Below are positions 47,524-61,494 of a stretch of 64,000 bases of DNA, piece by piece. Under the pieces are notes generated by a model. It had not been told where the DNA came from. It saw nothing but the letters and a program-made list of their open reading frames with translations, and searched no databases. The stretch covers positions 22,435,771-22,499,770 of the forward strand of contig OU342818.1 in NCBI GenBank assembly GCA_910591455.2, written 5' to 3'. The DNA is from Pholis gunnellus. Taxonomy: Eukaryota; Chordata; Actinopteri; Perciformes; Pholidae. The number at the start of each line of letters is the position of its first letter. The first letter of the stretch is position 1. Position numbers and translations under genes: made by a program.

Positions 47524-50425
47524 CTGCAGAGAAGGCACAAACAAGCTGTTAAACACACGACAGACAGCACTGAAACATTTTCTTTAATTTGGATTTGTGT
47601 TCCTTCAAATCCACTACTTTTTCCTCTCCTTGTCAAACATGCAATTCACACCTGATGTTTGGAACACTTGCATGTAACGCTTCATGTGCTTCCAACATTT
47701 GTATCTGTTATCTGAAATCATTCCTGAGTAGAGGAGACCTACTGGTACATACAACTGGCCTGCTGAATCTATATTAAGCTTTTATACAAACGGAAAATGT
47801 TTTATCTCATCCTCTATAGATGACTTTTTTGTCAATCCTTCTTTATTTGATAGAGAGAGACAAGGCAAGACAAATACAAGAGTCCATTGTCACTCCCACT
47901 CGTAACATACCTCGGGTCAAACAAAAACAAGACTTTCACCCAGGAGAGCGCTGTTCATGTCCAATGCCAAACCAAGTCAACATTGAGTTTTAACCTTCAT
48001 TTTGTTACGTTGCTTCCATATTTTACTAGGGGAGGTTTTTTAAGTAACAAAACATACTTATTTTAACACAAACCATGATATTTTCCTAAACACGTCCAGC
48101 ACTGACTCTAGGGGGCAGCTGCGGTTTTTGACGAGGTGGGAGTGAGAATGTGTCGCAACATCATTTAATCCATTTTCATAAATTGCCATATTGAAATTAT
48201 GCAAAACATCAATTCTGAACTTGTCATTTATCATTCTCTCCATCCATCTGTCCAACCGTTCATGCGCTCATTCATGAACGTGTGTGATCTGTCAGTCGCT
48301 TTACACACGCACTGCAAGCGTAACACCATCTAACTTTAACTGCATGGTCCTCCTCAGGGTTCAGCCCTTTCAAGCTCTTCATATGGCAGAGTAAGCATCA
48401 CCCTCCCTCCCACCTCTCTCTGAACGTCCCTCTGAACTGAAGGTCCGTCCCCACACCAACACATCATAAATTGTTGAGGGGCCTGAACGTCGCTCTGTTA
48501 TTTCCAGATGTCCCTAAATATTCATGCCTGCTGGCTTTGGACTATGACGGGGGCCGTTGCCCTGTTTGGATGTCTCTTTTTATTAAACATGATTTATTAA
48601 CACCACACTTACTGTAGTGTGGAGCCCCTCAGCCCTAATGGTGAGTTTCTTTATGAAGGCCCATAAATGTTTCAACGGGAGGAAAATAAAATGATGAAAG
48701 GCAGGGATACCTTGTAAATCTTATTAGCGTAGGAACGAGGGAACGACCTAGAGTATTGTAGGGTGATCCAAACGATATATATATACATATATATATATTT
48801 GTATATATTGTACATAAAACTTAACTGTGGTTACCATGGCGATGGAAAAGAAACCCTTCTTTGAGGACAGAAAGGAAGGAAAAAGGGAAACAACGTATGA
48901 ATCCAGCTCATCTAGACAGAGACTGAACACAGAGCACTGTGAGTGTGCACATGTGTGAGTGTGTAACCTTGATTTTTCCTGAAGTAGTCATGTGAGCAAA
49001 GACCCCCCCCCCCCGAGCATCTCTCATCGGTCTGATCGTTGCTCTGTTTTATCAAAGCTCCTCTGGAACAACCCGCACTACGAGCTTCCATTCAACGTGT
49101 GCAATCCACTTCAAAATGGGACAGAAGCCGTTTTCCGCACATAGATTTTCTCACAGAAAATTGACTTTTATGTCTAAACAACAGGGTGCAGACATGATAG
49201 CACCCTGCCCCAAATGTCTGTGTTCCTGCATGCAGTGGCCAACTCTTTACACAAGAGCTCACTTCTGTCAGACATTCAAAAATATATAAAACGTCAATGG
49301 ACTTTACTTTAAATCTAAGCTTTGAGAAGTTTCCATTTTTTTCCCTCTGCTTTAGTTAGCGTGTACTTGCTGCTTTTTCTGCACTGAATTCAGAGATCAC
49401 TTGCCAATCAATGTGGGTGTACTGTCATTTCTGTTGAATTTATTTTATGAATATAAAGGTTTCTGTAGGTGGCGCTCTATTCTTTCTCTATTCGGCCATG
49501 GAGGCTATTGTTCCTCCCACTTCTTTTCCTGCTCCCACAGCAGCACCAGCATGTGTATCACACTCACTGTTTAGAAATAACGATTTGTTGTTCATTGTTT
49601 TCTACAACTAAAATCATTGCTTCAAGCATACAGTATGGAATGCAACACATCACCTGCATCCTATCTTAAAGACAAAAGAACAAAGAAAGGATTCAGTATC
49701 CAAACTGTACTTGTTGTTTTCTGTTCCTTGGTGTAAACCTCTGTAGAACGAACAGGTCTGGACCAAAGACTTCCAACACGTGACGGGACAATGTGCCACT
49801 GGACTGTATAGCAGATACCTTCAACAGTTTCTTAATGAAACTCACTCTGTCACCGTACAGACGGACTTGTTTCAGTTCTGTGAGCTCGTTTCTCTCATTT
49901 GGAAAATAGTGTGCTCTTTACTGACTAAGGACTTGAATTATGTAGTTCCATCCACACTACTGTATTGCTCCTGAATGACTTGTCTTTGCTTAATCTTTCA
50001 CAACATCACAAACTGCCTAAACAGCTGTTACTCTCACAAAAACCCAGTGGTTATGTGTTTATCTCCATGTTGTCAGCAGCCATAGGATGAATGGTGCAAG
50101 AGAGACCCGTCCTATCCATGACATGAGCCGTCAGTTACATCCAACAATGTATGTAACACACTGCCCAGTGTGTTGTATGGAGATCTGTTTTGGGGGGCGG
50201 GTGTCACCATTAGAGTTAATTGGTTTTGTTTTTGTGTTTCCTAATACATTTACATTTTTCTAATGTGTTTTATTTTTTTAATTTCCAGTCAGACATATTA
50301 ATAAAAATGTGATATATACATATGAGAGTGAGCTGTCTGTTTCACAAATGAAGTGAATGGAATGTTGAATAGTCCTAACCTGCTACCAGGATGTTAAAAG
50401 AAACATCATCTGTGGAGTTGAAGTG

Positions 50426-50432
50426 CACACGC

Positions 50433-50475
<43 letters not shown>
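50426..50475. repeat. (CA)n microsatellite
   Basis: A CA run, starting with CACG units. Confidence 0.95.
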
Positions 50476-50476
<1 letters not shown>

Positions 50477-52203
50477 GCATACTAAGAGTGCCTATCTGAA
50501 GCCGTCAGCCTCTCTCTGAGGCTCCAGGTTTCAGGCCTGCATCAGCGCTGTCTTCTACAACGAGTGACTCCAGCAGTAGAATGAAAACAACGGCGACAAT
50601 GAAAGTCGTGTCGCCGCCGCGTCTTTCCCTCTGCGGCTGCTCGTGAGCGTTGGCCCCAGAAAGCATGCACGCCTCTGCGGCTCACCAGATGTCGGAGAGC
50701 CCTGATAGTCTGTCTGTCTGTCGCTCCCTCTGAGCGCCCCATGGGAAAATGTCACGGCAGTAATGAAGGTTAGCCTGCTTATTGAGGATTAGGAGGAGGC
50801 CCGTCCTTCTCTGCGTCTCTGTGTCTCAATTAGGCCCCGGATCAATGTCGTTAAGGGCCAGGATGAATAACCACGGAGTCACGTCGAGCCAAGCGCCAAA
50901 ACTTTAGGTTGGCTTGAAGCAAACTCCAAAGAATTTCAGCATGTTCTCCTATTTCTACACGACACGTCAAATTAAATGTGCTTTAACATTCGCAGCGCTG
51001 GCGCCAGAGAAAACCATGTATCTCCATATTTGGTGACTTTTAAATTTTCAGATAGAATGTTCCTTTTTGGGCTGAGAAAAATCAGTTATTTCATAAGATA
51101 AAGGATCCATTTAAAACCCGCTGGATTATCTCCACTGGAGGTAATTCTTTTTCCCAAAACAACGATAATAGTAATAGTTTTTACTTTTATTTTTGAATCC
51201 TGGTAATATTTAGTATATCCTACCAAAAAAACAAGGCACATTTCCTTTGTTTGTCTTGTTGCACAAACTGTCGGGAGCACTAAAGCAAGGTGGATGTACT
51301 TAACTTGTGTTGTAATTCACCATTTCATTTCACACATGACCTCCACTGGGATTCAGTTGGTACATTGAAAAACCAAGCCCAAGCCGATGGGTAATTAGGT
51401 AAAAATCCTGCTGCACTTCATATTCCTATTCACCATTCATTGCCTCTAAATGCGTATGACAGAAGTTCTCCCCGTGTTTTGTAATTTGCATCCATGAATT
51501 TTAATCCACGTGGCGTATTGAGCAGCGTATATTGTGTGAGGATTTTATTCACTTTCAGAACACACAAGGTCTGGGGATGTGACGGCTGCATGAAGCAAAG
51601 GCTGCATCCCATTTCAAATGCGCTGGGGCTACAAGCACAAGATGAATTCTCACAGAAGACTGGCATCCTTTGAAAACACGTGCGTACTGTGGATGGAGAG
51701 TGGAACGCAGCTCAACATTTTATTCCACATGCATATTGGAAAAAGCAGCCGTCCAAATGTCCACAGTGTTTGTGTTGGTAATATGGATTGTAGAGTCCTC
51801 ATCAAAACAAAAACAAATGTGCAAATTCTCCTCCTTGGAAATGAAAGTGTCCGTGCCCGTTATTAGTTATTAGGAGTCTTCATCACTACGAAGGACACGG
51901 AAATGCCATCAGACAGGAATAAGAAGAGGGGGTTTGCTGTTTGATAGAGAAGAATTGGGATATTACTGGGAATGAAACATGATAAGCAATGCAGCGATTA
52001 TTGTAATATGCACTGAGATGAGCGTTATGTGTGTTTCTATGTGTGTGTGTGTGTTTATCATTTTGGTGGTGGGAGGAGGAGGGGGGGGGGGGGGGCTCAG
52101 ACATCTGTCACAACAATTCACATCGTTATCAGCTTCCCTTTGTTTTCACCTTGAAGTTTTGGGAGAATGCGTTTCAGGCATATGGCGCCCGACCCACCCT
52201 CCG

Positions 52204-52212
52204 CACGTGCAC

Positions 52213-52248
<36 letters not shown>
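52204..52248. repeat. (CA)n microsatellite
   Basis: A CA run with one CACG unit. A poly-G run of about 16 lies just before it, near 52080-52095. Confidence 0.93.
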
Positions 52249-52250
<2 letters not shown>

Positions 52251-53464
52251 CCACATTGGTATTCTGTACAGTGTAGCGCTGGGGAGCCACCAAAACTGCG
52301 CTGGCACTATCAAATTTCTCTGCGAATAGGTATTTACGCCATGCATCATCTCGTGACAGTAAACACGTGTGCCGAAACCGACGCTAAGTGCATCTGAATT
52401 AGTGTGAAGGGCTGTGGAGATAGCGTCGGAGTGGGCGCTGACAGTCGGAGTGAGGAGGAGAGCGAGGGTGATGGAGACAGAAGGAGACTGAAAATCCAGA
52501 GAGTGATTCCTAACTAGTGTGGAGCATGGCTTTGGTGGGCGACGGCAGCAGTGCAGAGCTCTAAAATGGGTTAGAGAGAGAGGAGCTATGATCGGAATAC
52601 CATAGCGCAATTTATCAGCTGGTCCACAGATCGCAGAGAGGACCCGAAGGATGTGTTTGTTACCTAAATGATTGCTATACAGCCTGAGTGGATCATGTTC
52701 GAAAACCCTTTCCTTCGTAAAATCTTGATGCTATTCGGCTTTATTACCTTTCATCTCCATCTTTGAAAACTGCATTGCTACTACAGTGGGGAGCAGAACT
52801 AATTAAACCGCTATAGGAAATAAGCTGTTGTGTCAAAAACTGGTTTGTATTGGCTTATGTTACAAGACGGTTTTCCTAAAATCTAATAGTTAAATAAAAG
52901 GGTCAATATAACATGATCTCAACAGATTAAAGAATTGATCTCATATTACTGAACAGTTCATGGAAACTTCTCATCTGGGCCTCTGCCAATAATTAATAAC
53001 AAAACTTTCAGGCTGAGGAGGATCTATATTTGAAACTTGGCACACAAAAGAGGTTCAAACGATTGAGGACCTTCATGAAGAAGGGTTCCCTTGTCATTTC
53101 AACAATTTCAGATTGAAAGCAGAAGATTATGTTTTTGGATTTTTTTAATTATTCAAATCCCTGATAGACGAACCTGTACAGTGTTTGACCCTTTTTTACA
53201 CCTAAATTAGCCCATATATAAGTGTTTTCAGGAAAACAGGCTAGAAATAGGAGATCTTACCCATTGCCAGTAGACGAGTATGCCTTACTTATATGGAAAT
53301 GTTATGGTGGCTACCTTTTTTCATATCTGTTGTTTATTGTTTCTCTCTTTTTTTCAAAACATGAAAAACATTTTTTTGTGGTTTGTGTTGAGTTTGTTTT
53401 ACAATCCAGTCAGAGTGGAAAGACTAACCAAGACTGTCTTGATGAGTTTTATGGTGTTTCTAGT

Positions 53465-54421
53465 CAGGGACGTGCGGTCAGGGGAGGCAGAGCCTCACCT
53501 GCCATCATGAAAAATAATGATAAAATAAAATAAATAATATTTATCTACTAATCTGTGCTATAAATGTAATTTCTGTATGATTTCAATCATTTTAAGCATG
53601 TTTACAGTCAAAATTGCTGAATTTGCTCATGTCCTGTTCAAACAGAGAGGAGACATGCGAGGTGAGGCAGCGACGAGCTGTGCCTCATCTCAGATTGCGC
53701 AATCCCTCACAGACAGGTTGAGCGCTTTACCTCAAGGCCTTTTGCCTTCTCGTTGTTTGTCACTACTGTAATATTCGTAGACACTTGTATTATATGTCCT
53801 TTCTTTCCATAGAATATGTCATGTATTGTATTTCACATAGGTGTAGAACATATTTAGTCTTGCTGATCTGACAATAAACCGCAGTGAAGAAGCACAGAGG
53901 GGAGCAAACAGTACCTCTGCCTCAATGAAGGGGCACGGGTCAGGTTCATGCTTGTAGTGCCGTTACTCTTCTTCTACACTTCTCTTCTTCTTCTTATACT
54001 TTGTTTTGACCGCAAACATTGAAGATGAAATCTCTAAGCTTTAACAATTCTCAAAAAACAATATGACCAAATCAACAGCAATTCAACGTCGGACCGGTAA
54101 AGTAAGCTTGTATGTGTTTGTTCTTCTCTTTATAAATTCCTGGTTGTTACAGATTATTGCGGGTGGCGCCCGCGAGCACTCCGCTTCTGAAACACAGGTT
54201 GGTGGGGCAGGTCGCAGATCACACGCTCCCGGTGCAATCAAATATGTACCTTACCTATGTATGTGTAAAGAATGTTGATATGAAATATGAAAAACAACCA
54301 ATAGTCAATGTGCAAGCTGCCAATTGAATGGTGATTTAAGCTGCTCTATATTAGGTTCATATATTTGTAAATCTGAAAGAGTCAGTGCCTCACCAGCCAC
54401 GAACCTTACCGCACGTCACTG
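53465..54421. mobile_element. Non-autonomous hAT-like transposon
   Basis: The left end CAGGGACGTGCGGT (53465-53478) and the right end ACCGCACGTCACTG (54408-54421) are inverted repeats with one mismatch. Both ends are flanked by the same 8 bases, TTTCTAGT (53457-53464 and 54422-54429). A perfect 8-bp duplication and a CAG-type terminus are hallmarks of hAT transposition. The 957-bp interior encodes no transposase; the longest frames are about 60-70 codons and look random. Near the ends are GAGGCAGAGCCTCACCTG and GTGCCTCACCAGCC sub-terminal motifs. Confidence 0.9.
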
Positions 54422-55802
54422 TTTCTAGTAAGGTTTCTGTACATTAATAAATTATAATAACTGTCCAAATCCCCGTTGATTTCATTTATTAAATATTCAC
54501 GTCAATGCGGATCACATAGCATCATGCCAGAAAAGGGATGGTGAAGTAGTGTGTCCACCTGTGTGTCATGTTTCCATCTCGTAGCTGGAGCCAATAAATA
54601 GCCGTGACTACAGCAGTCATTTGTAAGGGGATTGAATACAGACTGCAGCCTTTCCCACAGGCCAGATGTAAGCAGGTGTTAGTGGGTTTTGTCCAGTGGG
54701 AAAGAAGCTTGATCGACAACTTCCTCTTTACCCATTCTGTCAATTGACTGGTTGACTAATTGTTTCATCTCTAATTTTGTTCAGGATTACAGCATATACA
54801 ATACATTATAGCTGTTATAACAAGTGCTGTTTGGGTTCTTTGCTTTCAGTTTATTTGTTGTCAGTGCTATGAGCAGTGCTGTTGATGCTCTATATATTTA
54901 TTGAAAAAATCTATAATGTAAAATGTGGCAAAAGGAACTAGTTCATTTCAGATTTCTCACACAAGCGTGCATCAGAAGCAGCTCGTGACCACGATCAGAA
55001 CAACAACCCCATCTGAACAGGCTGTGAACAACGGGATGCGCTGCACTACCTGGTTTGGGGTCGAGACGGCTCTATTGGTCCGGACCTCTGCTTCCACAGT
55101 GACCTACCGACGTTCAGCTGGAGAGGAACGGCTCACCACGTCTCCTCCAAAATCATTTTCTACACAGAGGGGAAGAAGAAGATGGGAAAGCGTGCGTCAT
55201 TAAAACCATTTTCCAGAACAATCACGTTCACAAGCAGCCAAGGCAGGATCTGAGATTTCTTCCCTCTCCTTTGACTCTGGGCTCAGGAGTATTCATATAG
55301 CATCGGCTATGCGGCACGCGCCAAGCCACCGCTGACTTCCGCCATAACGAAGGCCGCTTGCCGTGTGCGATGGGCTTGGCAACATGAGGTAATTAGCTAG
55401 ATCTATCATTTTCTGCAGGAAGTGGGGACAAATATAGCTAATGATCCGTGCCTGCCTCCATGATTTCTCTCCTCAGCTCTCCATCCTTTGTTAGAGGAGG
55501 AGAGGAAAGGGGGAGGGAGAGTGGCGGGAGATGTGTGGAGTGAGAACAGGGGTCGACGTCCCACTCTGTAAAAAATAAATAAATAAGACACGGAACGTGA
55601 TAAAGACAGGAAAGGAAAAGAGGTGGAGGTGTGAATGAACACATGCACTCAAACGCTGCCTGTGTACTTGTCTTTGTTTCTTTCCATCCGCTGCTGCTAA
55701 TTGAGAGAACGTATGGGAGTGAACAGATGAGGTGCTGATGGTGTATAGGGACCGTCAGAAAGAATGAAGGCCCCCATAGGGAGCCTAGCAGACGGACCAT
55801 AA

Positions 55803-55809
55803 CACGCAC

Positions 55810-55844
<35 letters not shown>
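55803..55844. repeat. (CA)n microsatellite
   Basis: About 20 CA units with early CACG units. Confidence 0.95.
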
Positions 55845-55845
<1 letters not shown>

Positions 55846-57295
55846 CTATTCCCCACCTATTTCAAAGCAGCTTAAATCAAAAACAATAGCTGGTCCTACA
55901 GGACAAACAGCTATAGGCTCACAGTGAGTGCTCACAGTGTCTGTAGTTTCCTTATATAAAAAGGAGCGTCGCTTGTTACGTGCATAAGCGGACTTTACTT
56001 TGAACCATCAGGGGGTCTTTTCTTTTTTGCCTTCATCACACCTGTTTTCCACCTTCTTTTGGTCCATTCCCTTTGTAGTGTGACTCTGAAGTGTGGCCAA
56101 GCTGGAAACAGTGTGAGCGAGTTGTAAGCAAACAATGGGCCACTCAAAACTGTATCTTTTGATTCATGACGACGGTCCTGCTGTCTTTTATGTCTTTGAA
56201 AATCGGCATCGAAAGCTGGATTTCTATTTGATTACTGCCACCGGTGCACCGCTGAAGCATTGTCATTCAGAAAAAGAAATGGCGGTAAAACGAAGTCAAA
56301 GTGCTCGGGGGAAAGGTAGTTAGCCCTCTGAATGTACAAGTACAAGTAGACTGTCTCTGGTGGTAAAAAGGAGCACTACTATCATGTCCCACCGCATTTA
56401 GAAAAAAATCCAATTAGGGAAGGTTGAATTTTTTCTTGTAAATTTGTGACATAATTCCATCTGCTTTTACCACATAACATGTAAACACACACACACATTC
56501 ACACACGCTCATTCCTGACCAACTGGTCTTTATAATCAGAGTGTAAGTGATGGGTCTGTCTTCTGATGAAGGTCTTCATGTGAAGGCTGATGACAAATCA
56601 CAGCTCTGAGTCTTCATCAGAACCCCCCCCCCCATACATCTCTGTGTATCAGGAAAAAGAAAAGGCAAGAGTCTAACTAGACAACAGAAGACGATACAGT
56701 ACAACAATGCAGCACGCTGTGGCGGTGTATTTAATGCATGTGCTTTTGTGTGGTATTCCAGCCAGAGAGTTGAGGAGCTCGTCTGCCAGGTTCAGCACCA
56801 AGGACAGCGACAGACAGAGCACAGCCAGGGAAGAATGGGCCTTCAACAGCAATGGGAGCACACTCACAGGAAGGCAAACACACACACACAATCTCACATC
56901 TTCTTCAAAAACACACACACACAGACATGACGCGTGTGTGCACAAGCTATTCTCATTCTGCCCCTTTGTTACAAAAAAATCTTATATTTTTTACCAATTC
57001 ATTGATTATTCTGTAAGATCTTTTTTCCCCCTTTTTATTATCACCCCAAATAAATATCAAAACAAGTCTGATTAATATTACAATAGTATATTTAATCATC
57101 TTATCTAAAAAACAAGCAAATGTCACCAGATAATAGAGCCAACGAGTCAGATTCCTGATCAGAACAATACGGGACCGGAGATTCAAAGGGATTCATTTAA
57201 TCATTGTCCAAAGCAGCCTTTCACCTGAACTGGAGAATCCGTATCTTTACTTGACTGAGAACTTAAAATGGTTATGACATGGACTGATTTCATCA

Positions 57296-57387
57296 TTTTC
57301 CGATGATAGGGGGAACATGCCTGCCCTTTATAGGGCTCCTATATGTATCATAGCCAGGGTGCACACACTGACAATAGCCTGGGAAGA
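57296..57387 (+). repeat. 92-bp direct duplication, copy 1
   Basis: From TTTTCCGATGATAGGGGGAA to CAATAGCCTGGGAAGA. It matches 57727-57818 at about 90 of 92 positions. Confidence 0.93.
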
Positions 57388-57726
57388 AAAATGCAGTTAA
57401 GATAATTAAAATGCATTTTTTCTCTAACGTTAGTTAAAGCCATTTTCTCACTCATACGGGACCATTACAGTAAACAGAAAATATAGAACAGACGAATAAC
57501 AATGTTAGCTGAGACATGGTTTAATGTTACCATGACAGCAGTGGTGCAGATATTTCTTTCAACATGGGGGCGATGAAGAAACATCTGAATAATCGGTTTA
57601 AAGTGACGACACTTCCTGCGTGTTGATAATCCTAATATATCAGGCTTTGGTGGGGACAGAGCGCTCTGGATGCTTTCACTTTCACAAGTGTTCATACATT
57701 GCGGTTGTGCTGCTGTGGAAAGCCAT

Positions 57727-57818
57727 TTTTCCGATGATAGGGGGAACATGCCTGCCCTTTACAGGGCTCCTATATGTATCATAGCCAGGGTGCACACACT
57801 TACAATAGCCTGGGAAGA
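57727..57818 (+). repeat. 92-bp direct duplication, copy 2
   Basis: The second copy of the segment at 57296-57387, 431 bases downstream. It differs at TTTACAGGG (versus TTTATAGGG) and ACACTTAC (versus ACACTGAC). An AAAGCCATTTT word precedes copy 2 and also occurs between the copies near 57436. Confidence 0.93.
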
Positions 57819-58004
57819 CCAGCTGCTGTGGCACACGCAGGCTGTGATGTGCACTGTGACATATACTGTACACGGCAGGTATTTTAGACACACGCACCCA
57901 AAACACATAAAGAAACACGCACACATATGGCACATGAGGATAAGGGGCACAAACAAATAAGCACATATTACAAGAGAGACATGCTTTATTCATGTGGTGT
58001 GTAT

Positions 58005-58005
<1 letters not shown>

Positions 58006-58077
<72 letters not shown>
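58006..58077. repeat. (CA)n microsatellite
   Basis: About 36 CA units. A shorter CA run follows at 58242-58270. Confidence 0.96.
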
Positions 58078-58078
<1 letters not shown>

Positions 58079-61000
58079 CAATCTCTTTCTCCCAGGCTCT
58101 GAGAGTGACTGGGGCTGCCTGACCTACATTCTAACAGATATGTGTACAGGCAGAGAGGAGATGAAATCTCCCTCTCTATTGCTCTCTCCCTCTCTCTGTT
58201 CCATATCCTGCGTTCTTTTCCGTGCCTGTTCATTGCCTCTTGGACACACACACACACACACACACACACAGTGGAGGTGAAGTAGCGACTATGATTTCTG
58301 AATGCCCGGGTGCTGCTGCTGAAACTAGCAGAGCCAGAGTACAGCTACATGTGTTTGATGGATGTCAGACCGAGGCGGGAACACGGTTGATGTATGTCCC
58401 GCCATTCCTCTGCTGCACATTGAAGATCCACAAACTACCCCGAGCTCCTCATGAATGTAAATAAAATATTTACACCCCCCAAAAAATACTGAAAGTCAAA
58501 TCTAAAATTCAGCTTTTCAGGGAAAACAAATGTTGAGGTGAGAGGAAGGGAGTGATGGAACCCGACGAGGAGAAGTGGAACGAATGCGTGCTGGTGTGCA
58601 CATTTGTGTTTAGTGGGTGTCGGTGTGTTCGTTAGCTGGTCTGATTAGCCAGAGAACAGGAGATGGGATTGGTCTGATTATAAAGCCAGCTGGCAGCTGA
58701 AACTGTTCTGTGGGAATCGATGCCTCCACTGGACTGGACTGCAAACAGACTAAGATAACAGATAAGAAACAGCACACATATCAGTTTTTACTTAAAGGGA
58801 TCTTTTTGACCCAAATCCTGTCTCCTAATGCAACGGGAGTGGTCTTCATTTGTCCAGCTGTGCAGAGAGCAGATCCATTGTACCCATATTTTGACGATTT
58901 CTTTTTATTTTAGCTGGCAGTCTGCTCAGAGTGTCTAGGAGTCCTTTCCATGCCCAGACAGCACAGAGGTGAGTAATTCAAAAGGGTTTCAGTCTATAAA
59001 AAAATACCTGATCCACTATATCCCTGAACTAAACCACCCCGACCCTCTAAATCCCACTGAGGCATTACACTGACCACACTGTCAAAACAGTGATAAAGCA
59101 GAAACCACTGAAGAAATCCCATGACCCTGCATCTAGACAACTTTAACATCGCAGGGTTTTCTTTCTCCAACAAATCCTCTTGCGAGTCGAGAGAACCATA
59201 CAACAGAAAGCATGTGAAATACTGTTGAAATACGGGTTTCATTATTGACACTTTTACGGCACGATATGGAAATCTGGATTCACACGAGATCACGTGTGAA
59301 TTGCGGGAACACGAGATTGCATGAAAATCCATCTCTTCAGGCTTCAAGTAGTGTTTTGTTTCCAGACCACAGAGATACGGACCAATCAGCGTCCCGCGAG
59401 CAGCTACTGGCAGCTAGAGGCGGGTTTTAGGTGTGCGTGAGACGACACGGGGAGTCGATTAGCATACAGGCTTCAATAGCAGCAAGAAAACAATGAACAA
59501 CACGTTGGGCTTTTCTCAATTGTAAATATGTTTTATTGACAGATGCTTCATCCAATCACCTGCCAAGTCTTTTTTTTTAAAGTGCCTGCCTTTTGCCGAA
59601 CAGTTTCCAATGACGGCTTCTCACTTGGTTCTGTGTAACGAACCGGCTGATGCGTCAGGTTAGTCAAACAAGAGCGAGCTGGCAAAAGGTGGTAGCAGCT
59701 GATCTGCTAAAAACACTGTAAATGGCCTGGCTGTTGTCCACTTCACTCACATGAGAAGTGACGTTATGATATAAAGCTTCATTAGGGAAAATGTCATTTT
59801 GAACCAGATTTACTAAAGGAAAGAAAAAAAAGAGGAAATAAGAATGAGAATGTTAACAAAAACACAAGTTTAGTTTTTATATTGAAGTAAATGATTTCAT
59901 TTATTGGGTCATTTATATAATTAATGTATGTATTGTTAATTTGTTAATATTTAGTATATTTACCCAATTCTTTAACACTTTGGGGTTCCATAGTGATAAG
60001 GGTTGTTCCAAATGTCTACTGGGGATGTTAGTCTCCAAAATGAGTTAACTACCACCATTAAATAGTATCAGCTCGTCAAATGATTAGAGAAGTAAGCAAA
60101 TCAATTTCACAGTTGATAAAAAATAGGCAATGTTAACAGCTGGATGCTACTTTAAATCTACTGAACAGTAAACTTTAGCTTCAAAAGTAAGATGTGGTTG
60201 TTATTTATTTTTGCAAATATCAACATCCAGTAATTCAGTGATGAGAAGCTGCGTAACAGCTCTGAAAATGCAGCGAGTGGACCAGGCTCGCTTCTTTTCA
60301 TTTTGTCTCACTGTCTACTGTCATCCAGCTATCCCCTAGTCTCTGTTCCCTCTAATCTCATTGAGGGTTGTGAGGCTGGAGCCGGCTCACACCAGGCTAG
60401 AGGCAGGTCCAGCCAGGATGCATAGGCAAGACGGACACAGAGCTAACCACAGAGCAGCCTATATTAAATCATCACATATCACATTTATCTGTTGGGCGCT
60501 TCTTGTTACAGCGGCTGCAAAAATGAATGTGCCCGTTATGTCTGGATCTCTCCCATGGAGCACGGTATGTCTGAGACGGCCAGGGTCATGGGTGAGAGAG
60601 GCGGTAGTGAAGTGGACTGGCTCTATACGACTCTCCGGCTCCCATCAAAGAGGAAGAGTGAGCCGAGGTAAAAGCACTTCGCTGACCCGCTTTTCTCTTC
60701 AAGGATGCAGGAGATGGAAGTGACCGCGTGCATGACCTCCTGGGCTTCGCCGGGCTCCCAAACACAAACACACAGATGGTGACTGCTCAGGGAAGGGAAA
60801 AATAAAGAAATACAAACACACACACACAGGAACACATCCAGTGCGTTCATTATTATTAGCCTGGCCCCTCCCGATGCGACACATAAGAAGCTAAAAGCAC
60901 ACACAACGCACCCCTCTGCACTCTCCAGGGAGGGGCCTCCCCCTCTGTAAGGATAGAGAGTGGGGGGGAAATAACATTGAGGGAAACCGCTGCCGCAATT

Positions 61001-61205
61001 ACCCACGGTGGGGTAATCACCGGCACAATGCACTATGGCTTGGCTGCCTGGGAGTGAGACTGAAATACTCAGGTGAGGAGAGAAGCGAGACAGCAATCAG
61101 CCCAGCAGGAGGAGGAAGACAGAGAGAAAGAGGGAGAGAGGAGAGCAAAGGGCCATTCCTTTAATTTCCAGGGGAGAGCCAGGGCCTTAATTACTTGATG
61201 AGTCT

Positions 61206-61208
<3 letters not shown>

Positions 61209-61283
<75 letters not shown>
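61209..61283. repeat. (CT)n microsatellite
   Basis: About 37 uninterrupted CT units, first of a three-part cluster. Confidence 0.97.
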
Positions 61284-61285
<2 letters not shown>

Positions 61286-61300
61286 TCCGTGGCTGTAAAA

Positions 61301-61302
<2 letters not shown>

Positions 61303-61362
<60 letters not shown>
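61303..61362. repeat. (GT)n microsatellite
   Basis: About 30 GT units, 20 bases after the CT run. Confidence 0.97.
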
Positions 61363-61363
<1 letters not shown>

Positions 61364-61449
61364 TGTGTGAGTGCCCATTATCAGACTGGGAAGACTCCAA
61401 TCACCTCTCAGCACAGATAGCGAGTGAAGGGAACAACATTGCAGTGAGG

Positions 61450-61453
<4 letters not shown>

Positions 61454-61492
<39 letters not shown>
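61454..61492. repeat. (GA)n microsatellite
   Basis: About 19 GA units, complementary to the CT run at 61209-61283. Confidence 0.97.

Positions 61493-61494
<2 letters not shown>

Noticed and set aside
60361..61096. Overlapping open frames of 120 and 157 codons upstream of myt1l.
   Set aside because: They are on opposite strands, have no recognisable domain and show no splice or conservation evidence visible here. They are probably chance frames.
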